A stretch of 64,000 nucleotides of DNA. It comes from Pelomonas sp. Root1217 (GTDB lineage: Bacteria > Pseudomonadota > Gammaproteobacteria > Burkholderiales > Burkholderiaceae_C). The translations under genes and the position numbers were made by a program. Positions 42,023-50,226 of this stretch are shown piece by piece; the stretch's first letter is position 1; the number at the start of each line of letters is the position of its first letter. The DNA is taken from contig NZ_LMDC01000028.1 of the NCBI RefSeq assembly GCF_001425705.1, positions 16,504-80,503 on the forward strand. The letters are read 5' to 3'. The notes beneath the pieces were generated by a model that saw only the letters and a list, made by a program, of their open reading frames with translations, was not told where the DNA came from and ran no database searches.

Positions 42023-43974
42023 ACCCCGCCGACTTGCCGCCCCAACTGACGATGCGCCCGCGCGACTTCGGCCTGGCGGCGCTGGGTGCCTTGCTCATTC
42101 ATCCGAGCGAACCGACTGCTGCACCCGAGGAGCGTTTTTTGCGCGAGGCGCTGGCCGCCGCGGGCGGCGACGACTGGCGCAAGCACGCGCTGGCCAGCCT
42201 GGACAGAGACGCAGCCCTGGCTCGCGCTCGCGACGCCTTTGGTCTGAGCGCCATCGAGACTCTGGTGCTGGCACTGGTCGCCGCCGTGGAAGACGACCCG
42301 CTCGCCTGCCGCGTCATCGCCTGGATGCAGGCGCCCCAGGCCAGCCCGCGGCCCGCGCTGGCCCTGCTCGCCCGCGCCTTCGCGCCGCTGCACGAAAGCT
42401 TCTCCGACACAGACCCGCAACGCAGCGAGACCACGACCCTGCACGCCTTGGCCTATGGCCGCGCGATGCGCCACGGCCTGCTGCAAAGCGAGGAACCGAA
42501 CGCCTCACGCCCGTTGTGCGAAACCGCGCTGCGCGTGCCCGCCCCCATCGCCGCCGCGCTGGCCGGCGTGGCTTGCGACTGGCCCGGCGCGCCGACACCC
42601 GCGCTCTGGCGCGTCGCCGCCGTCCCGCTGCTCGACACCGCGCTGGCCGACTGGGCCCGCGACCTGGCCGCCATGCCGCGTTCCGGCCTCGTCATCCGCA
42701 GCGCCGCGCCCCACGAAGCGCGCGGCCTGGCCGACGCACTCGTGCGCCGCCTCGGCGCCGAGCCGGCCTGGTTCGCCCATGCAGACGCTTTGCCGCCCGG
42801 CTCCGAAGCCTGGCTGGTGCTGACCGGCCGCGTGCCCGTCTTCGAGATCGACGGCGCCCCCGGCACCGTGGCCACGTTGCCGGCCCTGGCTGTCTACGAC
42901 GGCCCGGCGCTGGTCGTCACCGGCCTGGACGGCGGCGTGCGTCGCGACGGCCCGATGGCCGACTGGCGCGTGCCCCTGCCCGACGCCGCCACACGCGCTG
43001 CGCTCTGGCATGAGGCCCTGGCCGACGACGTGCTCGCCGCGCAGGCCGCCCAGCGGTACCGCGCCGGCTATGCACAGATCGGCGACCACGCCCGCCTCGC
43101 CCGCCTGCTCGGTGCTGGTCAGGCGACGGTCGACAGCCTGCACCGCGCCGCGCTGATGACGCCCTCGGGCCGGGCCCTCGACGCGCTGGCCCAACCGCTG
43201 AGCGAATCCGTGCCCGACGCCGCCCTCGTCGCCAGCCCGCAGTTGCGCGTGGAGCTGGAGCGCATCGTGCAGCGCTGCATGCAGCGTGAGACGCTCCATG
43301 CCGGCCTGGGCGCCGCCGCGCGCACGCGGGCCTGCGATGGCGTACGCCTGCTGTTCACCGGCGGCTCGGGCACCGGCAAGTCGCTCGCCGGCCAATGGCT
43401 GGCCCAGCGCCTGGGCCTGCCGGTCTACCGCGTGGATCTGGCGGCCATGCTGAGCAAGTGGATAGGCGACACCGAGAAGAACCTCGCCGAGCTGCTGGCC
43501 CGTGCCGAGCATGCGGACGCCATCCTGCTCTTCGACGAGGCCGACACGCTGTTCGGTAAGCGCACCGAGGTGGCCAGCGCCAATGACCGCTTCGCCAATG
43601 CCCAGACCAACTACCTGCTGCAGCGCATCGAGACCCACAGCGGCATCGTCGTGCTGACGAGCAACAGCCGCGCCCGCTTCGACCCGGCCTTTGCGCGACG
43701 CCTTGACTTCATCGTCGATTTCGTCGCACCCGACGCCACTGCGCGGCGCAGCCTCTGGCAGGCCCACCTCGGCGAGGCCAGCGACTGCAGCGCCGCCGAC
43801 CTGAACCGGCTGGCCGCGCTGGGCGACTTCGCCGGTGGCCATGTGCGCAATGCCGTGCTGGCCGCCGCCGCCCAGGCCCGCGCCCGCGGCGCTCGCATCG
43901 CCTACGCCGACATCGCCGACGGACTGCGCGCCGAGTACCGCAAGTTGGGGCGCAGCGCGCCTGCGGACCTGTAG
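42019..43974 (+). CDS. AAA+ ATPase (Pvc15-like)
   Basis: A 651-residue ATPase with an N-terminal helical domain and a C-terminal AAA+ domain. Walker A is TGGSGTGKS (447-455) and Walker B is LFDEAD (504-509). The following [29 protein letters not shown] and [15 protein letters not shown] give sensor 1 and the arginine finger regions. This is the AAA+ protein always found in eCIS clusters (Pvc15/Afp15), thought to help assembly or cargo loading. Start GTG 42019 is chosen because it overlaps the previous stop as GTGA; ATG 42052 is an alternative. Confidence 0.9.
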   Translation: MNPADLPPQLTMRPRDFGLAALGALLIHPSEPTAAPEERFLREALAAAGGDDWRKHALASLDRDAALARARDAFGLSAIETLVLALVAAVEDDPLACRVIAWMQAPQASPRPALALLARAFAPLHESFSDTDPQRSETTTLHALAYGRAMRHGLLQSEEPNASRPLCETALRVPAPIAAALAGVACDWPGAPTPALWRVAAVPLLDTALADWARDLAAMPRSGLVIRSAAPHEARGLADALVRRLGAEPAWFAHADALPPGSEAWLVLTGRVPVFEIDGAPGTVATLPALAVYDGPALVVTGLDGGVRRDGPMADWRVPLPDAATRAALWHEALADDVLAAQAAQRYRAGYAQIGDHARLARLLGAGQATVDSLHRAALMTPSGRALDALAQPLSESVPDAALVASPQLRVELERIVQRCMQRETLHAGLGAAARTRACDGVRLLFTGGSGTGKSLAGQWLAQRLGLPVYRVDLAAMLSKWIGDTEKNLAELLARAEHADAILLFDEADTLFGKRTEVASANDRFANAQTNYLLQRIETHSGIVVLTSNSRARFDPAFARRLDFIVDFVAPDATARRSLWQAHLGEASDCSAADLNRLAALGDFAGGHVRNAVLAAAAQARARGARIAYADIADGLRAEYRKLGRSAPADL

Positions 43975-43979
43975 CGACC

Positions 43980-46900
43980 ATGCAGGCGCGCACCGCCACC
44001 GCACGCACGCCGCGAGGCGCCGCCAGCCGCGGACCGCCGCGAGCACGCGCCACTGCACCAACAACAGCCGCCGGCCTGCCACGCTATCTGCAGGACAAGG
44101 CTGGCCGCGGCCAACCCTTGCCGGCGCCGGTGCGCAACGAGATGGAAGGCCGCTTTGGTGCGCCGCTGGCCGACGTGCGCGTGCATACCGATGGCGCGGC
44201 AGCGGATTCCGCGGCGGGCATGGGCGCGCGGGCCTACACGGCCGGCAGCGACATCGTCTTTGGCGCCGCGCATTTCGCGCCAGAGAGTGCGGAGGGCCGC
44301 GGCCTGCTCGCGCATGAACTCACCCACGTGGTGCAGCAGCGCGGCGCTGGCGTGCCAGCCACCCAGCCCAGCGCGGCCGACGGCGGCGCCCACCACGACA
44401 AGGCCGAACGCGAAGCCGAGGCCAATGCGAAGAAAGTGGCCAGCAGCGCGCCGCTGACAGCCAAGGAACAACCCGCGACCGGCGTGCAGCGTTCGGGCGT
44501 GCTGGACACCCTCGGCGACGCCGCGGGCGCCGTGGCCGACTTCGGCGGCGATGTCGTGGATGCCGGCGTGGACGCAGCCGGCTCCGCCGTCGAGGCGGTC
44601 GGCGAGGCCATCGGCACCATCGCGATGCGCCTGGTGCGCGAAGTGGCGCCCAGCCTGGTGCCCGTCATCGAGCGCGGCCCGATGGCGCTGCTGCGCGACA
44701 TGGTGTCTTCGGCGCTGGACGGCCTGGCCTCGGTACTCAATGCGCTGGACCCCAGCGGCACGCTGACGGCCATGCTGGGCGTCTTCACCGGCCTGGTCGA
44801 GCGCGCCGCTGGCATTGCCGCAGCCCTGCTTTCGGGCGACTGCCAGCCGCTGCTGAACGCCATCGACGAACTGAAGACCTTTGTCACGGAGGTGGCCGGC
44901 GAAGCCTGGGACCGCTTGACGACCTTCCTGCAGCCCATCGGCGACTTCTTCACCGACCTGTGGAACGGCTACGGCGCGCCGGCCATCGAGTGGCTGCGCA
45001 GCAAGGCCGGTGCCGTGTGGGCGCGCATCGAGGCCTTCGGCACCGACATCTGGAACTGGACCGAGCCGATACGCAGTGCGGTGGGTGACGCCTGGGGCTG
45101 GGTCAAGGAGCAGCTCTTCGGCCCGGAGGAGGCTGGCAGTGGCGACAGCTCGGGCGGCATCGTCGGCTGGATCACGACCAAGGCCGGCGAGGCCTGGGAC
45201 TGGGTCAAGGAACAGACGGCGCCCGTCTGGCAGCCCATCGCCGCCACGGCCCAGAAGGTGGCCGACATGCTGCCGCCGCCCTGGATGCGCAACTTCGGCC
45301 AGCAGATGCAGCAGATGTCGACGCAGCTGAATGCCTCGGCCACGGCCATGGAAGGCGGCGACGGCGTGGCCGAGAACCGCGACACGCTGGCCGCCGTGCT
45401 GCCGTCGGTCACGCAGGTGATCGGCACGGTGCGCAACGTCATCGTCGACGCGGGCGGCTGGGTGTCGACCAAGGTGGGCGCCCTGGGCAACGCGGTGTCG
45501 TCGCTGATGGGCAGCCTGCGCTCCAGCAGCCTGATGGCCATGCTGGCCAATGCCCTGGGCTGGCTGGAGGACGCGGCGCTGCGCCTGGTCAGCTGGGCGG
45601 ACGAGAAGGTGCGCGGCCTGTTCGACTGGCTGCTGCAAGGCTTCGACGCGCTGACGCCCTTCGTCGAGAACGCGGTGGGCGTGGTGCGCCGGCTGATCGG
45701 CGTGGTGGGCGATCTGATGCGCCTGCCCCAGCTCATCCTGTCCAGCGTCTGGGAAGCGATTCCCTGCTGCATCCGTGAGCCGATCAAGAACTTCGTCTTC
45801 AACCAGATCCTGGCGCGCATCCCCGTCTTCGGCCAGTTCTTCAGCGACCCGACATTGTGGCCGCGCGTACAGGCCACGGCACTGCGCATCCTGCGCCAGG
45901 TGTTCGTCGACGGCGACCTGGCCGGCGCAGCCTGGACCTTCTTCCAGTCGGTGCTGCGCGTGCTGGGCCTGCCGCCGGAGCTGGTGGTGCAGGTGCTGGC
46001 CAAGGCCGCCGCGGCCATCGGCGACATCCTGACCGACCCGGTGGGCTTTCTCGTCAACCTGCTGGGCGCCGTGAAGGCCGGCTTCGGCCGCTTCTTCGAG
46101 AACATCGGCACCCATCTGCTGAATGGCGTCAGCGGCTGGCTGTTCGGCCAGGCCGAGTCCGCCGGCATCACGCCGCCGCGCGACTTCTCCATCGGCTCCA
46201 TCTTCGGCTTCGTGCTGCAGGTGCTGGGCATCACCGTCGAGCACATCTTCGAGCGGTTGGCGCTCAAGCTCGATGCCGCCACCGTGCGCCGCCTGCGCCA
46301 GATCATGAATCTGGCGACCGGCGCCTGGCACTTCCTGTCCATCCTCATCAACGAGGGGCCGGCAGGGCTGTGGGTGGAGATCCAGAACCAACTGTCCAAC
46401 CTGTGGGACCGCGTGCTGGACGGCGTCATCAGCTGGGTGACCGACGCCATCATCGGCCGTGCCACGCGCTGGCTGATGAGCCTGCTGGACGTGACCGGCA
46501 TCATGCCGGTCATCAACACGCTGGTGGCCGTCTACAACGCCATCGAGTCCTTCATGCAGTACCTGCGCGAGATGCTGGAGATCGTCTCGAAGGTGCTCGA
46601 CGGCATCCTGGACATCGCCCACGGCGCCATCGACGGCGCGGCCGTCTTCCTGGAGGACGCGCTGGACCGCGCCATGCCGGTGGCCATCGGCTTCCTGGCC
46701 AACCAGTTCGGCCTGGGCCGCATCGGCGAGCGCATGCACGAGCTGCTGGAGACGGTGCGCGCGCTGGTCGACCAGGCCATCGACTGGCTGATCGACCGCG
46801 CCATCGAGCTGGGCCAGGCCTTCATCGCGATGGCGCGGCGCGGCGTGGCGGCGGTGCGCGACGCGGCCAGCGCCGTCGTCGGCTGGTGGCGGCGCCGCTT

Positions 46901-47987
46901 CGGCTTCACCGACGAAAACGGTGAAGGACATGAGCTCTACTTCACCGGCGAGGGCCCCACGGCGCAGCTGACCATCGCGTCGACCCCGCAGTCCTTCGGC
47001 GCCTTTCTCGATGCGCAGGCCGCCGGCGCCAGCGCCGCCAAGCAGACCAAGATCGCGCGGGCCCGCGGCCTGTATGCCGATCTGCTGCGCGTGCAGCGCA
47101 CCGCGGCGCCCCCGGCGGCGGACGGTTCCACCACCACCCCCGGCGCCAACGCCGAGGCCGAGGTGGTGCTGCTGACGACCCAGCTGGTCGACCTCGCCAA
47201 GGAGATCATGGGCGGCGGTGCAGGCGCGTCCACGGCGCCGGAGTATGGCGACCTGGAGTCGGGCATGGGGCACTCGGTCACGGTGGAGAGGCTGAGTGCC
47301 GTGCACCCACCGGGCAGCGAACCCAGCGTGTCGGGCGGACTGTGGGAAGCGCTCGGACGGCGCCGCCACGGTGGCTCGACCTACTACATCATGGGCCATC
47401 TGCTGAACCACCACCTCGGCGGCACCGGGGCCTCCTGGGCGAACCTGACGCCGCTGACAAGGTCGGCGAACAGCAGCATGTCGGCCGGTTTCGAGGAGCA
47501 CGCTAAGACCCGCGTGCATGGCTCGCCTGCTGTGCCGGTGCGTTTCGAGGTCAGGGCCACCTTCGGCCGAGATGCACGCGCCGCCGACCAGGCGCGCCTG
47601 CGCGCCACCGGCAACCCGGATGACGCCGTGATCGCCGACATCATCCAGGCGGAAAGGGCCGTGCCTCGCACCGTGACAGGTACGGCCACCGACCTGTCGA
47701 CCGGCCAGCCCGGCTCGCAGGTGCCGCCGCTGAGCCTGACCAACACGGTGGACGAGAACGTGGACAACTACGCGCTGTCCGATGCGCCACGCGCGCCGGC
47801 CTATGTGAGCGAGATGTCCGCGGCCGAGCTGATGCGCCTGCCGGGCGTGGACGCGGCCATGGCCCAGCGCATCAACGCCGGCAAGCCCTACCGGACGCAG
47901 GCGCAATTCGACGCCGTCGCGGCGCCCAACAACTGGGACAACGTCGTCGCGACGACGGCATTCCGATTGCGCCTGTACCGGCGCTGA
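43980..47987 (+). CDS. Large DUF4157-led putative nuclease effector of the CIS
   Basis: A 1335-residue protein directly after the ATPase gene. Residues 38-120 are a DUF4157 (eCIS-associated) domain: GAPLADVRVHTDGAAADSAA, YTAGSDIVFGAAHFAPES, then HELTHVVQQ with the HExxH metalloprotease-like motif at 112-116. Residues 150-960 are long amphipathic helices, repeat-like, such as WDWVKEQ. From about 960 a distinct C-terminal region begins. It contains MGHLLNHHLGG (1138-1148) and WANLTPLTRSANSSM (1153-1167), like the GH..n..GG and NL.P....N pattern of DNA/RNA non-specific endonucleases (my recollection). A helix-hairpin-helix-like LMRLPGVDAAMAQRINAGKPYRTQ follows near 1284-1307. Probable injected DNA-cleaving cargo. 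Confidence 0.72.
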   Translation: MQARTATARTPRGAASRGPPRARATAPTTAAGLPRYLQDKAGRGQPLPAPVRNEMEGRFGAPLADVRVHTDGAAADSAAGMGARAYTAGSDIVFGAAHFAPESAEGRGLLAHELTHVVQQRGAGVPATQPSAADGGAHHDKAEREAEANAKKVASSAPLTAKEQPATGVQRSGVLDTLGDAAGAVADFGGDVVDAGVDAAGSAVEAVGEAIGTIAMRLVREVAPSLVPVIERGPMALLRDMVSSALDGLASVLNALDPSGTLTAMLGVFTGLVERAAGIAAALLSGDCQPLLNAIDELKTFVTEVAGEAWDRLTTFLQPIGDFFTDLWNGYGAPAIEWLRSKAGAVWARIEAFGTDIWNWTEPIRSAVGDAWGWVKEQLFGPEEAGSGDSSGGIVGWITTKAGEAWDWVKEQTAPVWQPIAATAQKVADMLPPPWMRNFGQQMQQMSTQLNASATAMEGGDGVAENRDTLAAVLPSVTQVIGTVRNVIVDAGGWVSTKVGALGNAVSSLMGSLRSSSLMAMLANALGWLEDAALRLVSWADEKVRGLFDWLLQGFDALTPFVENAVGVVRRLIGVVGDLMRLPQLILSSVWEAIPCCIREPIKNFVFNQILARIPVFGQFFSDPTLWPRVQATALRILRQVFVDGDLAGAAWTFFQSVLRVLGLPPELVVQVLAKAAAAIGDILTDPVGFLVNLLGAVKAGFGRFFENIGTHLLNGVSGWLFGQAESAGITPPRDFSIGSIFGFVLQVLGITVEHIFERLALKLDAATVRRLRQIMNLATGAWHFLSILINEGPAGLWVEIQNQLSNLWDRVLDGVISWVTDAIIGRATRWLMSLLDVTGIMPVINTLVAVYNAIESFMQYLREMLEIVSKVLDGILDIAHGAIDGAAVFLEDALDRAMPVAIGFLANQFGLGRIGERMHELLETVRALVDQAIDWLIDRAIELGQAFIAMARRGVAAVRDAASAVVGWWRRRFGFTDENGEGHELYFTGEGPTAQLTIASTPQSFGAFLDAQAAGASAAKQTKIARARGLYADLLRVQRTAAPPAADGSTTTPGANAEAEVVLLTTQLVDLAKEIMGGGAGASTAPEYGDLESGMGHSVTVERLSAVHPPGSEPSVSGGLWEALGRRRHGGSTYYIMGHLLNHHLGGTGASWANLTPLTRSANSSMSAGFEEHAKTRVHGSPAVPVRFEVRATFGRDARAADQARLRATGNPDDAVIADIIQAERAVPRTVTGTATDLSTGQPGSQVPPLSLTNTVDENVDNYALSDAPRAPAYVSEMSAAELMRLPGVDAAMAQRINAGKPYRTQAQFDAVAAPNNWDNVVATTAFRLRLYRR

Positions 47988-48006
47988 ACCTGCCCTGGAG
48001 CTGGCC

Positions 48007-48351
48007 ATGAATCCAAATTCCATCAGCCACCGCGCTCTGTCCGAACCCTGCAGCTTCGCGCTGCTGCAATGGCCGGCGCTGATCGGCCTGCTGGCCATCG
48101 ACCAGCCCGGCCTGCCGTGGCTCGCGCTGCGCGTGCTGCTCGGCCTGTGGCTGGCGGCCATGCTCATCGCCAGCTACGCCGGCGGGCGTGGTGCGGGCTT
48201 TGGCAATGCGATGCTGCTGCAATGCGGCCTGGTCGTGGCGGCGTGGTGGATGCATCCGTCAGCGTGGGCCTATGCCTGGCTGGCGGCCATCCCACTGCTG
48301 CTGCTGGCGGCGCAAAGGCTGCGCCTGCGGCGGATGGCGCTGACGGCCTGA
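48007..48351 (+). CDS. Small hydrophobic membrane protein, unknown
   Basis: A 114-residue protein with three or four hydrophobic segments (ALLQWPALIGLLAI, WLALRVLLGLWLAAMLIAS, MLLQCGLVVAAWWMH, AYAWLAAIPLLLLAAQRL) and an Arg-rich end. It starts 19 bases after the effector gene in the same direction, so it may be in the CIS transcript. It is not an obvious immunity protein for a nuclease. Other options are holin-like release or an unrelated gene. Confidence 0.6.
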   Translation: MNPNSISHRALSEPCSFALLQWPALIGLLAIDQPGLPWLALRVLLGLWLAAMLIASYAGGRGAGFGNAMLLQCGLVVAAWWMHPSAWAYAWLAAIPLLLLAAQRLRLRRMALTA

Positions 48352-48377
48352 GACAATGGCCGGGCGCCAGCAAAGCG

Positions 48378-48403
48378 CACTTCGCCCCTAAGTGATTGTT
48401 TTT
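48378..48403 (+). terminator. Weak terminator-like hairpin
   Basis: CACTT (48378-48382) pairs with AAGTG (48390-48394) around a CGCCCCT loop, followed by ATTGTTTTT. The stem is short, but the T-run and its place before the LpxL-like gene fit a weak intrinsic terminator. Confidence 0.3.
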
Positions 48404-48438
48404 AAAAGGAATGCCTTGAATAAACGGCAGGAAACATC

Positions 48439-49308
48439 GTGGGCCTGAGGCTTCTTGTCGGTTTTGTCTGGCTGCTCAGCTGGCTGCCGTTCCGCGCTAT
48501 CGCGGCCCTGGGCTGGCTGATTGGCAACGTCGTCGCATCGATGCCGTCGTCACGCCGGCACATCGGTGAAGTCAACCTCAAGCTCGCGCTGCCGGATTGG
48601 ACACCGGCAGCTCGCCGCCGCCTGCTGCGCCAGAATTTCGTTGCCATGGTGCAGATGCTGCTGGAGTACGGCTATGGCTGGTTCGCTTCGCGCGAGCGCC
48701 TGAAGCGCCTGGTCCGCATTCAAGGCCTCGAGAACCTGCGCGCGTTGGACGGGCGCAATGTCATCCTGATGATGCCCCACTTCACCGGCCTGGACCTGGC
48801 CGGCCTGCGGGTGTCGCTGGAGACGCCGCTGGTCAGCATCTACTCGGTTCAGAAGGACCCCTGGCTGGACGCGTTCTTTCGCGCCAAGCGGCTGCGTTTT
48901 GGCACCGGCATCATCTTTGCGCGCCAGCAGGGCACGCGGCCGACGCTGCGGGCGCTGAAGGAGGGCTACCGCCTCTACTACCTGCCCGACCAGGACTTCG
49001 GTCACCGCGACTCGGTCTTCGTGCCCTTCTTCGGCGTGCCGGCGGCCACGATCGGCGGGCTGTCGCGCATGGCGGCCGTCACGAAGGCGGCGGTATTGCC
49101 CTGCTACCCGCGCCGGGAGGCCGACGGCTATACGCTGGTCATCGAGCCGCCGCTGGAGAATTTCCCGACCGACGACATCGTGGCGGACGCCACCCGCATG
49201 AATGCCGTCATCGAGGCCCAGGCGCGCCGACAATTGCACCAGTACTTCTGGCTGCACAAGCGCTTCAAGTCGCGCCCGCCCGGCGAGGCAGACTTCTACG
49301 CCAAATGA
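48439..49308 (+). CDS. lpxL: LpxL/HtrB-like lipid A acyltransferase
   Basis: A 289-residue inner-membrane late acyltransferase that adds a secondary acyl chain to lipid A. It has an N-terminal hydrophobic helix (LLVGFVWLLSWLPFRAIAALG), HFTGLD matching HX4D (His114, Asp119), and the YYLPDQDFG and VFVPFFG segments typical of LpxL. Start is GTG 48439. It overlaps the next gene (ATGA), so acylation and hydroxylation of lipid A are coupled. Confidence 0.9.
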   Translation: MGLRLLVGFVWLLSWLPFRAIAALGWLIGNVVASMPSSRRHIGEVNLKLALPDWTPAARRRLLRQNFVAMVQMLLEYGYGWFASRERLKRLVRIQGLENLRALDGRNVILMMPHFTGLDLAGLRVSLETPLVSIYSVQKDPWLDAFFRAKRLRFGTGIIFARQQGTRPTLRALKEGYRLYYLPDQDFGHRDSVFVPFFGVPAATIGGLSRMAAVTKAAVLPCYPRREADGYTLVIEPPLENFPTDDIVADATRMNAVIEAQARRQLHQYFWLHKRFKSRPPGEADFYAK

Positions 49309-50222
49309 CCCACGACATTCCCTATATCAAGCTGCTCATCGTGGCGGTCTTCATCGCCAGCACGATGTACGTGCATTTCCGCGGCCGGGTGCGGCTGCGC
49401 TTCTTCCGCCAGTTGATGGATCACTCCACCTTCATGGCGCCCATCAACTGCCTGATGTACCTGTTCTCCAGGCTGCCGGCCAAGCCCTATCTGCCGGTGG
49501 CCGGCTTCCCGGAGCTCAAGCTGCTGCAGGACCATTGGCAGGACATCCGCGCCGAAGCTCATCTGCTGGCCCAGGCCGGCGAGATCAAGAAGAGCGACAA
49601 GTACAACGACGCCGGCTTCAACAGCTTCTTCAAGACCGGCTGGACGCGTTTTCACCTGAAGTGGTATGGCGACGCGCATCCGTCGGCGCGCGAACTCTGC
49701 CCGGTGACGACCGGGCTGCTGCAGCGCATCCCGACGGTGAAGGCCGCGATGTTCGCGGCGCTGCCGCCGGGCGGGCGCCTCGTCACCCACCGCGACCCGT
49801 TTGCCGGCTCGGTGCGCTACCACCTCGGCCTGGTCACGCCCAACAGCGACAGCTGCTTCATCTCGGTCGACGGCGAGCGCTACAGCTGGCGCGACGGCCA
49901 GGGCGTCATCTTCGACGAGACCTACCTTCACTACGCCGAGAACCAGTCGGACGTGATGCGCATCATCCTGTTCTGCGACGTCGAGCGGCCGCTGAACAAC
50001 CCGGTGGCGCGCTGGTTCAACCATTTCATCAGCCACACGCTGATCCGCGCCGCAGCCGCCCCCAACTCCGACACCGACAAGACCGGCGGCATCAACAAGC
50101 TGTTCGCCTATGTGCAGCAAGTGCGCATGTTCGGCAAGCGCATCAAGGCAAGGAGCCGCTTCGCCTACTACGGCCTGCAGTGGCTGATCTTTGGCGGCTT
50201 GTTCGTCTGGTGGCTGTTCTGA
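49305..50222 (+). CDS. lpxO: LpxO-like lipid A hydroxylase (Fe(II)/2-oxoglutarate)
   Basis: A 305-residue protein of the aspartyl/asparaginyl beta-hydroxylase (LpxO) family, which 2-hydroxylates a lipid A acyl chain. The N-terminal helix (IKLLIVAVFIASTMYVHF) anchors it. THRDPFAGSVRYHLGL carries the iron-binding His-x-Asp, and TYLHYAENQSD the distal His. There is a C-terminal membrane helix (GLQWLIFGGLFVWWLF). The ATG overlaps the LpxL-like stop. Confidence 0.9.
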   Translation: MTHDIPYIKLLIVAVFIASTMYVHFRGRVRLRFFRQLMDHSTFMAPINCLMYLFSRLPAKPYLPVAGFPELKLLQDHWQDIRAEAHLLAQAGEIKKSDKYNDAGFNSFFKTGWTRFHLKWYGDAHPSARELCPVTTGLLQRIPTVKAAMFAALPPGGRLVTHRDPFAGSVRYHLGLVTPNSDSCFISVDGERYSWRDGQGVIFDETYLHYAENQSDVMRIILFCDVERPLNNPVARWFNHFISHTLIRAAAAPNSDTDKTGGINKLFAYVQQVRMFGKRIKARSRFAYYGLQWLIFGGLFVWWLF

Positions 50223-50226
50223 ACCC

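Noticed and set aside
16741-47987. Type VI secretion system.
   Set aside because: No TssJ/L/M membrane complex, no TssB/C pair, no ClpV and no Hcp. The sheath, tube, AAA+ and DUF4255 set is of the eCIS/phage-tail type.
16741-47987. Contractile prophage or R-type tailocin.
   Set aside because: No capsid, portal, terminase, integrase, lysis cassette or repressor, and an AAA+ ATPase with DUF4157 cargo is present, which tailocins lack.
43902-48167. A 1421-codon open frame on the minus strand opposite the effector gene.
   Set aside because: High-GC DNA gives long antisense frames. Its translation is His/Gln/Arg/Ala-rich with no domain, and it mirrors a well-supported plus-strand gene. The same holds for long minus-strand frames at 18263-20323, 23108-25354, 25859-27868, 27591-30026, 30374-32659 and 39020-41232.
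48007-48351. Immunity protein for the nuclease-like effector.
   Set aside because: It is an integral membrane protein, while nuclease immunity proteins are normally soluble and acidic. Kept only as an unknown membrane protein.
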